DNA of 35,951 bases from Sandarakinorhabdus cyanobacteriorum (GCF_002251755.1 NZ_NOXT01000099.1:1-35951); one strand, 5' to 3'; numbered from the stretch's first letter, positions 1 to 8,689 are shown. Numbers and translations are program-made. Notes: a model not told the origin generated them from the letters alone.

Positions 1-212
1 CCGGCGCGGTGCTCAGCTGAGTTAATGGAGGTGCCCAGCTGATCCCGCACTTCAACGTAATGATTGTGACCAAAGAAGTCTTCAATCTTGGTGGCCTCAG
101 GATCGGGCATGTCGATCAGGAGATATCCTGCATCTGACGTGCTCAGGTCGAAGCCCATCTGCACAACCCCTTGCCCAACCGTCACCACTTCGGACGCGCT
201 AAGCAGGTCCAC
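1..212 (-). CDS. hypothetical protein, C-terminus outside window
   Basis: An open minus-strand frame of 70 codons runs off the left edge without a stop. I place the start at GTG 212-210 because GGGAGA lies about 6 nt upstream. The visible product begins VDLLSASEVVTVGQG and continues with the segments GYLLIDMPDPEATK and FFGHNHYVEVRDQLG. It is mildly acidic, with no membrane segment or signal peptide. The DNA here is less GC-rich than the rest of the window, and the frame has a natural codon pattern. I do not recognise the family. It could belong to a polymorphic-toxin or immunity neighbourhood, but nothing seen here proves that. Confidence 0.5.
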   Translation of the reverse strand, partial: MDLLSASEVVTVGQGVVQMGFDLSTSDAGYLLIDMPDPEATKIEDFFGHNHYVEVRDQLGTSINSAEHRA

Positions 213-290
213 CTTCAATCTCCCTCGGCTGAGGCAGGATTATCGCCGGCCCATTGCGATTGTCGAGGAGCAAGATCCCTACCAGCCGAC

Positions 291-336
291 ACGAAGACAG
301 ACGGGTGCAGGGGCCTCGCCCCTGCCCGCCGGAGGC
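291..336 (-). repeat. R1 hairpin repeat, copy A (downstream of the antitoxin)
   Basis: Read on the minus strand: GCCTCCGGC, then an 8-bp stem (307-314 with 318-325, loop 315-317), then ACCCGTCTGTCTTCG. It begins 26 nt after the antitoxin stop. It matches five other copies in the window in sequence, layout and orientation relative to the preceding gene. The hairpin followed by a T-rich tail makes a terminator role plausible. Confidence 0.75.
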
Positions 337-362
337 CCTGCCTTTCTCTTCAATCCCCAGCC

Positions 363-644
363 TCACGCCGCCACCGCCAGCCGCACGCCCAGCGCCTTCA
401 GCACGCGCAGCAATGTGTCCAGCGTCGGGTTGCCGGTGTCGCTGAAGGCACGGTAGAGGGCTTCGCGGCTGATGCCGGTTTCGCGGGCGAGTTCGGTCAT
501 GCCGCGGGAGCGGGCGATGGTGTTGATGGCGCGCAGCAGTTCTTCGGGGGTGCCGTCTTCCAGATAGCCATCGAGATAGGCGGCGATATCGGCCGGGGAG
601 TTCAGTGCTTCGGCAGCGTCCCAGGGTTTGGTTTCGATGGTCAT
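363..644 (-). CDS. type II antitoxin, HTH (HigA-like addiction module antidote)
   Basis: A 93-residue protein starting MTIETKPWDAAEAL. Residues about 12-40 (DIAAYLDGYLEDGTPEELL) and a C-terminal XRE-type helix-turn-helix (SRGMTELARETGISREALYR, then PTLDTLLRVLKALG) match the family of addiction-module antidotes that pairs with RelE-like toxins encoded just upstream. The expected role is to neutralise the toxin and repress the operon. The start is ATG 644-642: GGGAGA lies 9 nt upstream, and an upstream in-frame TTG is less likely. The toxin TGA lies 2 nt before this ATG, so translation is probably coupled. The toxin-first order is normal for HigBA-type modules. Confidence 0.85.
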   Translation of the reverse strand: MTIETKPWDAAEALNSPADIAAYLDGYLEDGTPEELLRAINTIARSRGMTELARETGISREALYRAFSDTGNPTLDTLLRVLKALGVRLAVAA

Positions 645-646
645 GA

Positions 647-952
647 TCAAATCTCCCTGGCACCAATCTCTTTTGCCATGGCGATGGCCCGTTCGATGTC
701 GCGTTGCTGGCTGTGCTTGTCGCCGCCGCAGAGCAACACGATGATCAGCTGGCCGCGCTGCACATAATACACCCGGTATCCGGGGCCGAACGCGAACCGC
801 AGCTCGCTGACGCCGCCGCCAACCGGTTTGGTGTCGCCGAAATTTCCGTCTGCCAGCCGATCGAGCCGCTTGGCAATCCGCGCCCGCCCTTGAATATCCT
901 TCAGGTCGGTCAGCCAGTTCAGGAACGCGGCCGTCCGTCTGACCTCAAACAT
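647..952 (-). CDS. type II toxin, RelE/ParE superfamily (HigB-like)
   Basis: A 101-residue protein, typical length for this toxin family. It opens MFEVRRTAAFLNWLTDLKD and contains RARIAKRLDRLADGNFGD, ELRFAFGPGYRVYYVQR and LLCGGDKHSQQRDIERA. These are the signature segments of the addiction-module killer protein subfamily of RelE-fold toxins, which usually cleave mRNA on the ribosome. The conserved GxGYRVYY strand and the K/R residues near the C-terminus (GGDKHSQQRDI) are present, so the toxin looks intact. The ATG at 952 is the family's usual start, yet no Shine-Dalgarno sequence precedes it; see the promoter entry. Confidence 0.88.
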   Translation of the reverse strand: MFEVRRTAAFLNWLTDLKDIQGRARIAKRLDRLADGNFGDTKPVGGGVSELRFAFGPGYRVYYVQRGQLIIVLLCGGDKHSQQRDIERAIAMAKEIGAREI

Positions 953-957
953 GTGAC

Positions 958-987
958 TTATAATGCACGATTGGGTCAGATCGTCAA
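958..987 (-). promoter_or_regulatory. putative sigma-70 promoter of the toxin-antitoxin operon
   Basis: On the minus strand TTGACG (987-982) and TTATAA (963-958) are separated by 18 bp. The -10 ends only 5 nt before the toxin ATG. Transcription would therefore start at or next to the ATG, giving a leaderless mRNA, which agrees with the missing ribosome-binding site. This is a prediction from consensus only. Confidence 0.45.
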
Positions 988-988
988 G

Positions 989-1210
989 TCACAACACCCC
1001 GCCACCCATGAACAGGCGGAACGCGCCGATGGCGATCACCACCAGGTTCAGCATCACGCCGGAGCGTTTGCCGGAGAGGAAGCCGAGGCCGACGCCGACC
1101 ATGGCGAGCGGGATGATTGCCCAGTTGGCCCAGCCGAGCAGCGGCAGGAAGGCGAAGAAGGCCAGACCCAGCGAGGCGAAGCCGACGATCATGGAAAGGG
1201 CGTTCATCAT
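989..1210 (-). CDS. small membrane protein, unknown function
   Basis: About 73 residues from MMNALSMIVGFASLG. There are three hydrophobic stretches: residues about 5-21, 25-41 (WANWAIIPLAMVGVGLG) and 51-66 (NLVVIAIGAFRLFMGGG). The second is followed by the positively charged turn SGKRSG. Such small three-span proteins are common, uncharacterised genes in sphingomonads. ATG at 1210 or 1207 is chosen because the hydrophobic core starts right after it. The open frame extends upstream to a TTG at 1261, but that part (PLRQLVAGLNRGRIAG) is unconvincing and no strong ribosome site decides the matter. The gene ends 36 nt upstream of the toxin gene on the same strand, so read-through is possible. Confidence 0.6.
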   Translation of the reverse strand: MMNALSMIVGFASLGLAFFAFLPLLGWANWAIIPLAMVGVGLGFLSGKRSGVMLNLVVIAIGAFRLFMGGGVL

Positions 1211-1292
1211 GCCCGCAATGCGGCCCCGGTTCAGGCCCGCTACAAGCTGCCGCAGCGGCAAAATTCACAGGCTTGCCGCGCCTCCGAATCGG

Positions 1293-1310
1293 GTTTACGT
1301 AAACGTCAAC
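1293..1310. promoter_or_regulatory. LiuR-like palindromic operator upstream of acyl-CoA dehydrogenases
   Basis: GTTTACGTAAACGTCAAC contains a perfect 12-bp palindrome (1293-1304) and a wider quasi-palindrome, GTTtACG-TAAA-CGTcAAC. It lies 22 nt before the ATG of the first acyl-CoA dehydrogenase. From memory, it resembles the operators of the MerR-family regulator LiuR, which controls branched-chain amino acid and acyl-CoA degradation genes in proteobacteria. The regulator gene is not in this window, so the assignment is inference. Confidence 0.5.
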
Positions 1311-1332
1311 CTATGTGCTGGGGAGAAAAGCC

Positions 1333-2541
<1,209 letters not shown>

Positions 2542-2548
2542 CTTCTGA

Positions 2549-2606
2549 CCCCTCTCTCCTTGGGGGAGAGGGCGACTCGCGCGCCAGCGCGGCGGGGTGA
2601 GGGGTT
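2549..2606 (+). repeat. R2 GC-rich palindromic repeat, first of an inverted pair
   Basis: CCCCTCTCTCC-TTGG-GGGAGAGGG hairpin followed by GCGACTCGCGCGCC and GCGGGGTGAGGGG. It starts 8 nt after the stop of the first acyl-CoA dehydrogenase and is mirrored by the copy at 2621-2680. It belongs to the same broad CCCTCCCCC / GGGGGAGG class as the repeats at 3814, 6975, 8606 and 11411. Confidence 0.6.
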
Positions 2607-2620
2607 GGCCCTCTCGGAGC

Positions 2621-2680
2621 AACCCTCACCCCGCTCGCCTTCGGCGAGTCGACCCTCTCCCCGAACGGGAGAGGGGCTTT
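2621..2680 (-). repeat. R2 GC-rich palindromic repeat, second of an inverted pair
   Basis: The reverse complement repeats the plan of the 2549-2606 copy: a CCCCTCTCCC / GGGGAGAGGG hairpin, GTCGACTCGCC and GCGGGGTGAGGG. The two copies are separated by only 14 nt, so the transcript between the two dehydrogenase genes can fold either into two small hairpins or into one long stem. Confidence 0.6.
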
Positions 2681-2695
2681 CCTTGGGGAAGACAC

Positions 2696-3811
2696 ATGGA
2701 TTTCAATTTCACCGAAGAACAGACCATGCTGCGCGATTCGCTGTCGCGCTATCTGGCCAACACCTATGATTTCGACACGCGCCAGAAGACCGTGCGCGAA
2801 GGCAAGGGCTGGAACCCGGCGGTGTGGACCGCATTTGCTGAGGAACTGGGCATCCTGTGCGCGCCGTTCAGCGAAGCCCATGGCGGCCTCGGCGGCGGCG
2901 CCGTTGAAAACATGGTGGTGATGGAAGAACTGGGCCGCGCCATCGTGCTGGAACCCTATCTCTCCACCGTCGTCATCGGCGGCGGCGCGCTGAAGGCGGT
3001 TGGCGGCGCCATCGCTGATGATCTGATCCCCGGCATCATCGCCGGCCATGTCCGCATCGCCTTTGCCGCGTATGAACCGCAGGGCCGGTTCCACCTGAAC
3101 GATGTCACCACCACGCTTAAGGGCGGCCAGCTGAATGGCCACAAGGCGGTGGTGGAGCATGCCAGCAACGCCACCCATCTGCTGGTGACGGCGCGCACCG
3201 GCGGCGCCCAGCGCGATACCGGCGGCATCGCGCTGCTGCTGATCCCGGCCGATGCCGCCGGCATCACCCGCCGCGATTATCTGACCGTGCATGGCACCTC
3301 GGCCAGCGAAGTCTATTTCGAGAATGTCGCCGTGGGTGACGCCCATGTGCTGGCCGCCGATGCCCTGCCGCTGGTGGAGCGCATCGTCGATGAAGCCACC
3401 GTCGCCCTGTGCGCCGAAGCCTGCGGCGTGCTGAAGGTGCTGCACGCGCAGACGCTGGATTATGCCAAGCAGCGCAAGCAGTTCGGCAAGGCCATCGGCG
3501 ATTTCCAAGTGATCCAGCACCGGCTGGTCGACATGTTCATGGAGGTCGAACAGGCGGTTTCGATGACGATGATGGCGACGCTCAAGCTCGACAGCGACGA
3601 ACGCGCCGCCGCCGTTTCGATGGCCAAGGCCAAGGTGGGCAAGGCCGCCAAGTTCGTCGGCCAGAACGCCGTGCAGATCCACGGCGGCATCGGCATCACC
3701 CAGGAACTGGCCGTCGGTCATTATTTCAAGCGCGCGACGCTGATCGAAAACCAGTTCGGCAGCGTGGACTTCCACCTGTCGCGCTACGAAAATCTCACCC
3801 TGGCGGCGTAA
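2696..3811 (+). CDS. acyl-CoA dehydrogenase, small-subunit type
   Basis: A 371-residue paralogue starting MDFNFTEEQTMLRDSLSRYL. The ATG at 2696 is preceded by GGGGAAG at 7 nt spacing. The C-terminal FAD/helix domain is clear: DYAKQRKQFGKAIGDFQVIQ, then the QIHGGIGITQEL motif. The middle domain is degenerate, and the usual catalytic loop (YEG) is replaced by ENQFGSVDFHL. This pattern is typical of the small partner in alpha2-beta2 acyl-CoA dehydrogenases such as PimC/PimD-like pairs. I infer that it forms a complex with the product of the preceding gene; the 154-nt gap with paired hairpins may set different expression of the two subunits. Confidence 0.88.
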   Translation: MDFNFTEEQTMLRDSLSRYLANTYDFDTRQKTVREGKGWNPAVWTAFAEELGILCAPFSEAHGGLGGGAVENMVVMEELGRAIVLEPYLSTVVIGGGALKAVGGAIADDLIPGIIAGHVRIAFAAYEPQGRFHLNDVTTTLKGGQLNGHKAVVEHASNATHLLVTARTGGAQRDTGGIALLLIPADAAGITRRDYLTVHGTSASEVYFENVAVGDAHVLAADALPLVERIVDEATVALCAEACGVLKVLHAQTLDYAKQRKQFGKAIGDFQVIQHRLVDMFMEVEQAVSMTMMATLKLDSDERAAAVSMAKAKVGKAAKFVGQNAVQIHGGIGITQELAVGHYFKRATLIENQFGSVDFHLSRYENLTLAA

Positions 3812-3813
3812 TC

Positions 3814-3852
3814 ACCCTCCCCCTCTGGGGGAGGTGCCCGCAGGGCGGAGGG
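3814..3852 (+). repeat. R2 repeat copy after the acyl-CoA dehydrogenase pair
   Basis: An 8-bp stem CCTCCCCC (3816-3823), loop TCT, GGGGGAGG (3827-3834), then GTGCCCGCAGGGCGGAGGGG. It is nearly identical to 8606-8650. It begins 2 nt after the stop codon at 3809-3811 and runs directly into an intrinsic terminator. Confidence 0.7.
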
Positions 3853-3879
3853 GGCCGGGCTATCCAAGCCCGGCCTTTT
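3853..3879 (+). terminator. intrinsic terminator of the acyl-CoA dehydrogenase operon
   Basis: A perfect 8-bp stem GGCCGGGC (3853-3860), loop TATCCAA, GCCCGGCC (3868-3875), followed by TTTT. It lies between converging genes, 6 nt before the stop codon of the minus-strand TPR fragment. Confidence 0.75.
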
Positions 3880-3884
3880 CCGTT

Positions 3885-4643
3885 TCAGGCCACCGGCGCC
3901 AGCCGGGCTGGCACAAACAGATCGGGCGGGATGATCTTGTCCTGCACCGCCTTGAAGCGCGGTTCCTTGCGCAGCGGATCGAGCCATGGATCAACGGCGA
4001 TGTCGTTCAGGCCAGCGTCCTGAGCTTTCAGCGCCTTCTCGATCGAAGCGAGTGCGGCTGGGATCTCGCCGCGCTGTGCGTGCAATACCGCAAACTGGTA
4101 ATGCGCGGTGCCATTGTCCAGCGTGCGAAACGCTGCCAGGGCCGCATCGGCGGCGGCGCGATTGCCGGCCTGGGCCTCGATCAGGGCGCGATAAAACGGC
4201 TGCTGCCAGCCCTTCGGCACCTGCGGGACCAGTTGGCGTGCCGCATCGGTTTGACCCAGCGCCAGCAGCGTATTGACGAGAAGAGTCGCGCCGCGCCGGT
4301 TTTTGCTCTCCTGCCTGAGGCGCTGGATCAAGGTAGCGGCCTCCTGATAGCGGCGGGCAAAGAAAAGTGCGTTGGCACGCGCAAGCATTGCGCCCCGGTC
4401 CAGTGGGTCGAGCGTCAGGGCACGCTCGGCGATGCCAACGGCACGATCAGGGTCCACCGGGGTCAGCAAAAGCGCGAATGATGACACCACGCGACCATCG
4501 CCCGGGGCCAGTGCGAACGCCCGTTCGATTTCAGCAAGCGCATTGCGGATGTCCAGTATCCCTATGAACGCGTTGGCAAGGGCTGCATGGGCAAAGCCGG
4601 ACCCTGGCGCAATCGCAACCGCCTGCCGTGCCGTTGCCAGCGC
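3885..4643 (-). pseudogene. TPR C-terminal part of the TIR protein, separated by a frameshift
   Basis: From about 4643 a second frame opens with ALATARQAVAIAPGSGFAHA and continues through repeat units such as RVVSSFALLLTPVDPDRAV, ALTLDPLDRGAMLARANALF and AALASIEKALKAQDAG to the stop at 3885. These are tetratricopeptide-like helical pairs. The frame has no good start codon; the first candidate is GTG at 4490 inside a repeat. It makes sense only as the continuation of the TIR gene upstream, whose own frame turns into arginine-rich nonsense at the same place. Adding one base between AAG (4645-4643) and the next codon restores the join. I also suspect some TPR sequence is missing at the junction, because related proteins usually have a longer linker there. 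Confidence 0.7.
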
Positions 4644-5539
4644 TTCAGCGCCGCCACCACGCTGCTGGCGATCCGGCTCTGCACCGCCAGCACATCGCCG
4701 GCCGGCTGGTCATAACTTTGCGCCCAGCTCTGGGCGCCGGTCTTGCCATCCACCAGCTCTGCGCCGATGCGGATGGTGGCGGGGGACCGGCGCACGCTGC
4801 CAGTGAGGATGTGCACCACGCCCAGCTTTTCCGCCACGGCCGCCAGATCGGTGGCATCGCGGAACTGTTCGGAACTCACGCGGCCGATCACCTTCAGCCC
4901 GCTGATCTGGGCCAGGGCGTTGCGCAATTCCTCGGCAATGCCGTCGGAGAAATAGGCCTGGGCCGGATCGCCCGACAGATTGGCAAAGGGCAGCACCGCG
5001 ATGCTGGCGGTGCCGTCGTCATCGCTGTTGCCCATCAGCCGCCACGCGCCAACGCCGCCCGCCGCCAACGCCGCCACACCGGCTGCACTCCCGATCAGTG
5101 CGCGCCGGCTGGGTCCGGTTGCGGGCACCGGCCTCGGCGCCGCCCCCGGTGCGCCCAGCTGCCGCGCCACTTCGGCCAACACGGCGACCAGGCGCGGATC
5201 GCTGGCATTGCCCTTCCAACCGATCAGATCGGCCGATTGCCGCAGCTCAAACGCCACCGGCCGCTGGCAATCCTCGATCATCACCGGCATCAGCGTGCCG
5301 CTCTGCATCGCCACCGTGGCTTCGGATCGCACCCAATCCGATACCACCGCGGTTTTCGACCACAAAACGATCACCAGCCGCGACGCGCGCAGGGCATTTT
5401 CCAGCACTTGGTCATAAACATCGCCGGCGCGGATCTCGCGGTCCCACCACACATCATGGCCGGCCGCTGACAGCACGGCCGCCATCGCGCCGGCCACCGC
5501 CACATCCTGCCGGCTGTAAGACAGGAAGATATCAGGCAT
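4562..5539 (-). CDS. TIR-domain / TolB-N-like membrane protein, C-terminus frameshifted
   Basis: Starts MPDIFLSYSRQD at ATG 5539 behind GAGGTGG; the frame extends to 5581 but without a ribosome site. Residues 1-130 form a TIR domain with box DIFLSYSRQD, WWDREIRAGD, and the Glu in YDQVLENAL (about E47) at the place of the NAD-cleaving Glu of enzymatic TIR domains. One membrane segment follows (RALIGSAAGVAALAAGGVGA), then a TolB-N/FlgO-like domain: SIAVLPFANLSGDP, YFSDGIAEELRNAL, LTGSVRRSPATIRI. After VVAALK the last 27 codons (RWQRHGRRLRL and onward) do not look like protein; the true continuation is the TPR frame ending at 3885. The intact product would be about 550 residues. This architecture is common in sphingomonads; its job is not established, and NADase activity is inference. 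Confidence 0.75.
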   Translation of the reverse strand: MPDIFLSYSRQDVAVAGAMAAVLSAAGHDVWWDREIRAGDVYDQVLENALRASRLVIVLWSKTAVVSDWVRSEATVAMQSGTLMPVMIEDCQRPVAFELRQSADLIGWKGNASDPRLVAVLAEVARQLGAPGAAPRPVPATGPSRRALIGSAAGVAALAAGGVGAWRLMGNSDDDGTASIAVLPFANLSGDPAQAYFSDGIAEELRNALAQISGLKVIGRVSSEQFRDATDLAAVAEKLGVVHILTGSVRRSPATIRIGAELVDGKTGAQSWAQSYDQPAGDVLAVQSRIASSVVAALKRWQRHGRRLRLRQGPALPMQPLPTRS

Positions 5540-5684
5540 GCACCACCTCTGTGGCACCGCCCGAGCCCTCGCAAAGGGCACAGTATCGCATCAGTCGCCC
5601 CCGCATGCCGGCATCATTCAGAAAATATCATGCCAGCATACAAAGTCGTTGCTGCGGTGAAAAGCCAGTTGCGGCATACCCCGC

Positions 5685-6920
5685 CTAAATCAAATCCCCG
5701 CCCGCCGCCGAAGCCGTCGTGCCATGCGCCTGATACGCCTTGATCACATTGCGCCCCACCGTCCACCGATGCACCTCGTCCGGCCCATCCACCAGCCGCT
5801 GCGACCGGATATGGGTGTACCAACTGGCCAGCGGCGTGTCCTGGCTATAGCCCAGCGCGCCATGCAGCTGGATCGCCGTGTCCACCACCTTGTGCACCAT
5901 ATGGGCCAGGAACACTTTGGCGATGCTGTTCTCCTGCCTGAGATCGAGGCCCTTTTCCGCCTTGTAGGCGATGTGCAGCAGCATCAGCCGCGCCATGTAA
6001 AGCTCGCTGGCGCATTCGGCGAGCATGAACTGCACCGCCTGCCGCTGATACAGCGGTTTGCCGAACGTCTCGCGGCTCGTCACATGCGCGGTCGCCAGAT
6101 CAAGCGCGCGCTGCGCCATCGCCACATTGTGCATGCCGTGCCGCAGCCGGCCATAGGCGAGGCGGTGCTGCCCCATGGCAAAGCCATTGCCCTCACCGCC
6201 CAGCAGATTTTCGGCCGGGACCACCAGGTCCCTGATCTCGATCTCGCTGTGGCCGCCGCCCATTACCTGGGACAGCGGGCCCTCGATCGCCATCGTCTTG
6301 ATGTCGCGCTTGATGATGTAACCGGGGTTGGGCAGCTCCACGATGAAGGTGGAAAATTGCCGGTGGCGCGGCGCATCCGGATCGGTGCGCGCCATCACCA
6401 CGGCGATATCGGCGGCGCTGGCGGCTGACGAGAACCATTTCTCGCCGTTCAGCACATAATTCTCGTTGCCGTCCTTCACCGCTGTCGTGCGCATCCCCGT
6501 CGCATCGGCGCCGGCGGCCTTCTCGGTCATCGAATAGCACACCCGCTTCTCGCCATTGAGCAGGGGTTTCAGGAACTTCTCCTTCTGAAACTCCGTCCCA
6601 TGCGCCAGCAGGGTCAGCATGGTGGCATCATCCGGCCCCTGGCTGTTCATCGACAGCGCGCCCAGGTGGCTCTGCCCCAATTCCATCTGCACCAGCGCGT
6701 TGGCCAGCGGGCCCAGCCCCATGCCGCCATGCTCCTTGGGAATGAACGGCAGCCACAGGCCTTGGGCCCGCGCCTTGGCCCGCAGCTCGGCCAGCACCGT
6801 CCTGTAATCGGCGCCGTCCTTCAGCTTCTGCTCGGCCGGCCGGCATTCATCCTCCACCCACTGCCGCACCCGCGCGCGAATGGCCTTGGCTTCGGCTGGA
6901 ATTTCGAAATCGATCGACAT
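5685..6920 (-). CDS. acyl-CoA dehydrogenase, ACAD10/11-like
   Basis: A 411-residue protein from MSIDFEIPAEAKAIRAR; ATG 6920 is preceded by GGGGGAGA at 7 nt spacing. Family landmarks are CYSMTEKAAGADATGM, LNGEKWFSSAAS, the QLHGALGYSQDTPLA segment and SQRLVDGPDEVHRWTVGRN near the C-terminus. The DGPDEVH signature is typical of the ACAD10/ACAD11-like branch, which acts on long or modified (4-hydroxy) acyl-CoAs; substrate assignment here is only by analogy. It is not part of the operon at 1.3-3.8 kb. The TIR gene follows 145 nt downstream on the same strand. Confidence 0.88.
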   Translation of the reverse strand: MSIDFEIPAEAKAIRARVRQWVEDECRPAEQKLKDGADYRTVLAELRAKARAQGLWLPFIPKEHGGMGLGPLANALVQMELGQSHLGALSMNSQGPDDATMLTLLAHGTEFQKEKFLKPLLNGEKRVCYSMTEKAAGADATGMRTTAVKDGNENYVLNGEKWFSSAASAADIAVVMARTDPDAPRHRQFSTFIVELPNPGYIIKRDIKTMAIEGPLSQVMGGGHSEIEIRDLVVPAENLLGGEGNGFAMGQHRLAYGRLRHGMHNVAMAQRALDLATAHVTSRETFGKPLYQRQAVQFMLAECASELYMARLMLLHIAYKAEKGLDLRQENSIAKVFLAHMVHKVVDTAIQLHGALGYSQDTPLASWYTHIRSQRLVDGPDEVHRWTVGRNVIKAYQAHGTTASAAGGDLI

Positions 6921-6974
6921 GGCGTGATCTCCCCCCTCAACAAGGCCCAAGCTTACGCCAATGCGCCGCCAGTT

Positions 6975-6996
6975 CCCCTCCCGCTTGCGGGAGGGG
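6975..6996. repeat. palindromic hairpin (R2-class core)
   Basis: CCCCTCCCGC-TT-GCGGGAGGGG, a perfect 10-bp inverted repeat between the divergent acyl-CoA dehydrogenase and photolyase genes. The same core with loop AG occurs at 11416-11437. Confidence 0.6.
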
Positions 6997-7060
6997 GTGG
7001 GCATGCCACGCGACACCACGCCCGGTTGCCGCGCTGCACCGTCAGCCCGAGAGCGGGCGC

Positions 7061-8569
7061 ATGCCCACGCTTGTGCCCATTCTTGGCGATCAACTCAGCC
7101 ACAGCCTCGCGGCCTTGCGCGCCGTGCCGAAATCCGACGCCGTCATCCTGATGATGGAGGTGGCCGAGGAAGCCACCTATGTCCCCCACCACCCGCAGAA
7201 GATCGCCCTGTTTTTCAGCGCGATGCGCCATTTTGCCGAGGAGCTGCGGCAAGCCGGCTGGCGGGTCGATTATGTCCCGCTCGACGATCCCGCCAACACC
7301 GGCAGCCTGTCCGGCGAAGTCACCCGCGCCGCCACCCGCCATGGCACGGCGCGCACCCTGGCGGTGAAGGCCGGCGAATGGCGTGTGCTCACAGCGCAGC
7401 AGCATTGGCCGAACGTCACCCTGCTCGATGATGACCGCTTCCTCTGCAGCATCGACCAGTTCGCCGCCTGGGCAGGCCCGCGCAAACGCCTGATCATGGA
7501 GGATTTCTATCGCATCATGCGCCGCCAGACTGGCCTTCTGATGGACGGTGACCAGCCCATCGGCGGCCAATGGAACTTCGACACCGAAAACCGCAAGTCC
7601 GTGCCCAAGGGCCAGCGCTTCACGCCCCCCATCCGCTTCGCCCCCGACGCCATCACCGCCGAGGTGCTCGCCCTCGTCAACGCCCGCTTCCACAATCATT
7701 TCGGCACCACCGCCAGCTTCGCCTGGCCGGTCACCCGCACCCAGGCCCTTGCCGCGCTCGATGATTTCATCACTCACCGCTTGGCCGGCTTCGGCGATTA
7801 TCAGGATGCCATGGTCACCGGCGAGGATGTGCTCAACCACAGCCTCCTCTCCCCTGCTATCAACCTCGGCCTGCTCGGCCCGCTCGAGGTCGCCCGCGCC
7901 GCCGAAGCCGCCTACCAGGCCGGTCACGCCCCGCTGAACGCCGTCGAAGGCTTCATCCGCCAGATCATCGGCTGGCGCGAATATGTCCGCGGCCTCTATT
8001 GGTTCGCCGGGCCGGATTACACGGCGCGCAACCATCTCGCCGCCACGCGCCCGCTGCCCGCCCTGTTCTGGGGCACCCCCACCGGCTTGAAATGCCTGGC
8101 TGAGGCCGTCAGCGCCACCGGCCGCAACGCCATGGCCCACCATATCCAGCGCCTGATGATCCTCGGCAATTTCGCCATGCTCACCGGCACCGATCCATCG
8201 CAAGTCCACCGCTGGTATCTCGCCGTCTATGCCGATGCCATCGAATGGGTGGAGGCGCCCAACGTCATCGGCATGAGCCAGTTTGCCGATGGCGGCCTGA
8301 TGGCCACCAAGCCCTATGCCGCCGGCGGCGCCTATGTGAACCGCATGAGCGACCACTGCAAAGCCTGCCGGTACGACGTGAAGCAGCGCACCGGCCCCAA
8401 AGCCTGCCCGCTGAACAGCCTCTATTGGGATTTCCTCGCCCGCCACGAGGAAGTTCTGAGCAGCAACCAGCGCCTCTGGCGCATATATGATGGCTGGCGC
8501 CGTTTCGCCCCCGACGAACAGCAGCGCATCCGCACCCAGGCCGCCCACTTCCTCGCCACCCTGGCCTGA
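7061..8569 (+). CDS. phrB: iron-sulfur (6-4) photolyase / bacterial cryptochrome (FeS-BCP)
   Basis: A 502-residue flavoprotein that should repair UV (6-4) photoproducts with blue light. It opens PTLVPILGDQLSHS, the usual start of this branch. Four cysteines at residues 345, 433, 436 and 449 (GLKCLAE; HCKACRY; PKACPL) match the [4Fe-4S] ligands of Agrobacterium PhrB (C350, C438, C441, C454) with a constant offset of five. The catalytic His pair is at 360-361 (MAHHIQRLM). The N-terminal half is the antenna domain, which in this family binds a lumazine. ATG 7061 follows GAGAG. Neighbours do not form an obvious operon; a DUF2256 gene, a family often linked with such photolyases, lies at 15.8 kb. 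Confidence 0.92.
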   Translation: MPTLVPILGDQLSHSLAALRAVPKSDAVILMMEVAEEATYVPHHPQKIALFFSAMRHFAEELRQAGWRVDYVPLDDPANTGSLSGEVTRAATRHGTARTLAVKAGEWRVLTAQQHWPNVTLLDDDRFLCSIDQFAAWAGPRKRLIMEDFYRIMRRQTGLLMDGDQPIGGQWNFDTENRKSVPKGQRFTPPIRFAPDAITAEVLALVNARFHNHFGTTASFAWPVTRTQALAALDDFITHRLAGFGDYQDAMVTGEDVLNHSLLSPAINLGLLGPLEVARAAEAAYQAGHAPLNAVEGFIRQIIGWREYVRGLYWFAGPDYTARNHLAATRPLPALFWGTPTGLKCLAEAVSATGRNAMAHHIQRLMILGNFAMLTGTDPSQVHRWYLAVYADAIEWVEAPNVIGMSQFADGGLMATKPYAAGGAYVNRMSDHCKACRYDVKQRTGPKACPLNSLYWDFLARHEEVLSSNQRLWRIYDGWRRFAPDEQQRIRTQAAHFLATLA

Positions 8570-8605
8570 CCCTTCGATCCTCTCCCGCTGGGCGCGCCGA
8601 TAGAT

Positions 8606-8650
8606 CCTCCCCCTCTGGGGGAGGTGCCGACCACAGGGAGGCGGAGGGGG
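8606..8650 (+). repeat. R2 repeat copy downstream of the photolyase
   Basis: CCTCCCCC (8606-8613), loop TCT, GGGGGAGG (8617-8624), then GTGCCG, an insertion relative to the 3814 copy, and AGGCGGAGGGGG. It begins 36 nt after the photolyase stop and 40 nt before the next small gene. It may act as a transcription attenuator, but there is no T run. Confidence 0.65.
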
Positions 8651-8689
8651 CCCACCCTCCCAGCAACACCCAACCCCCGGAGGACCAAG

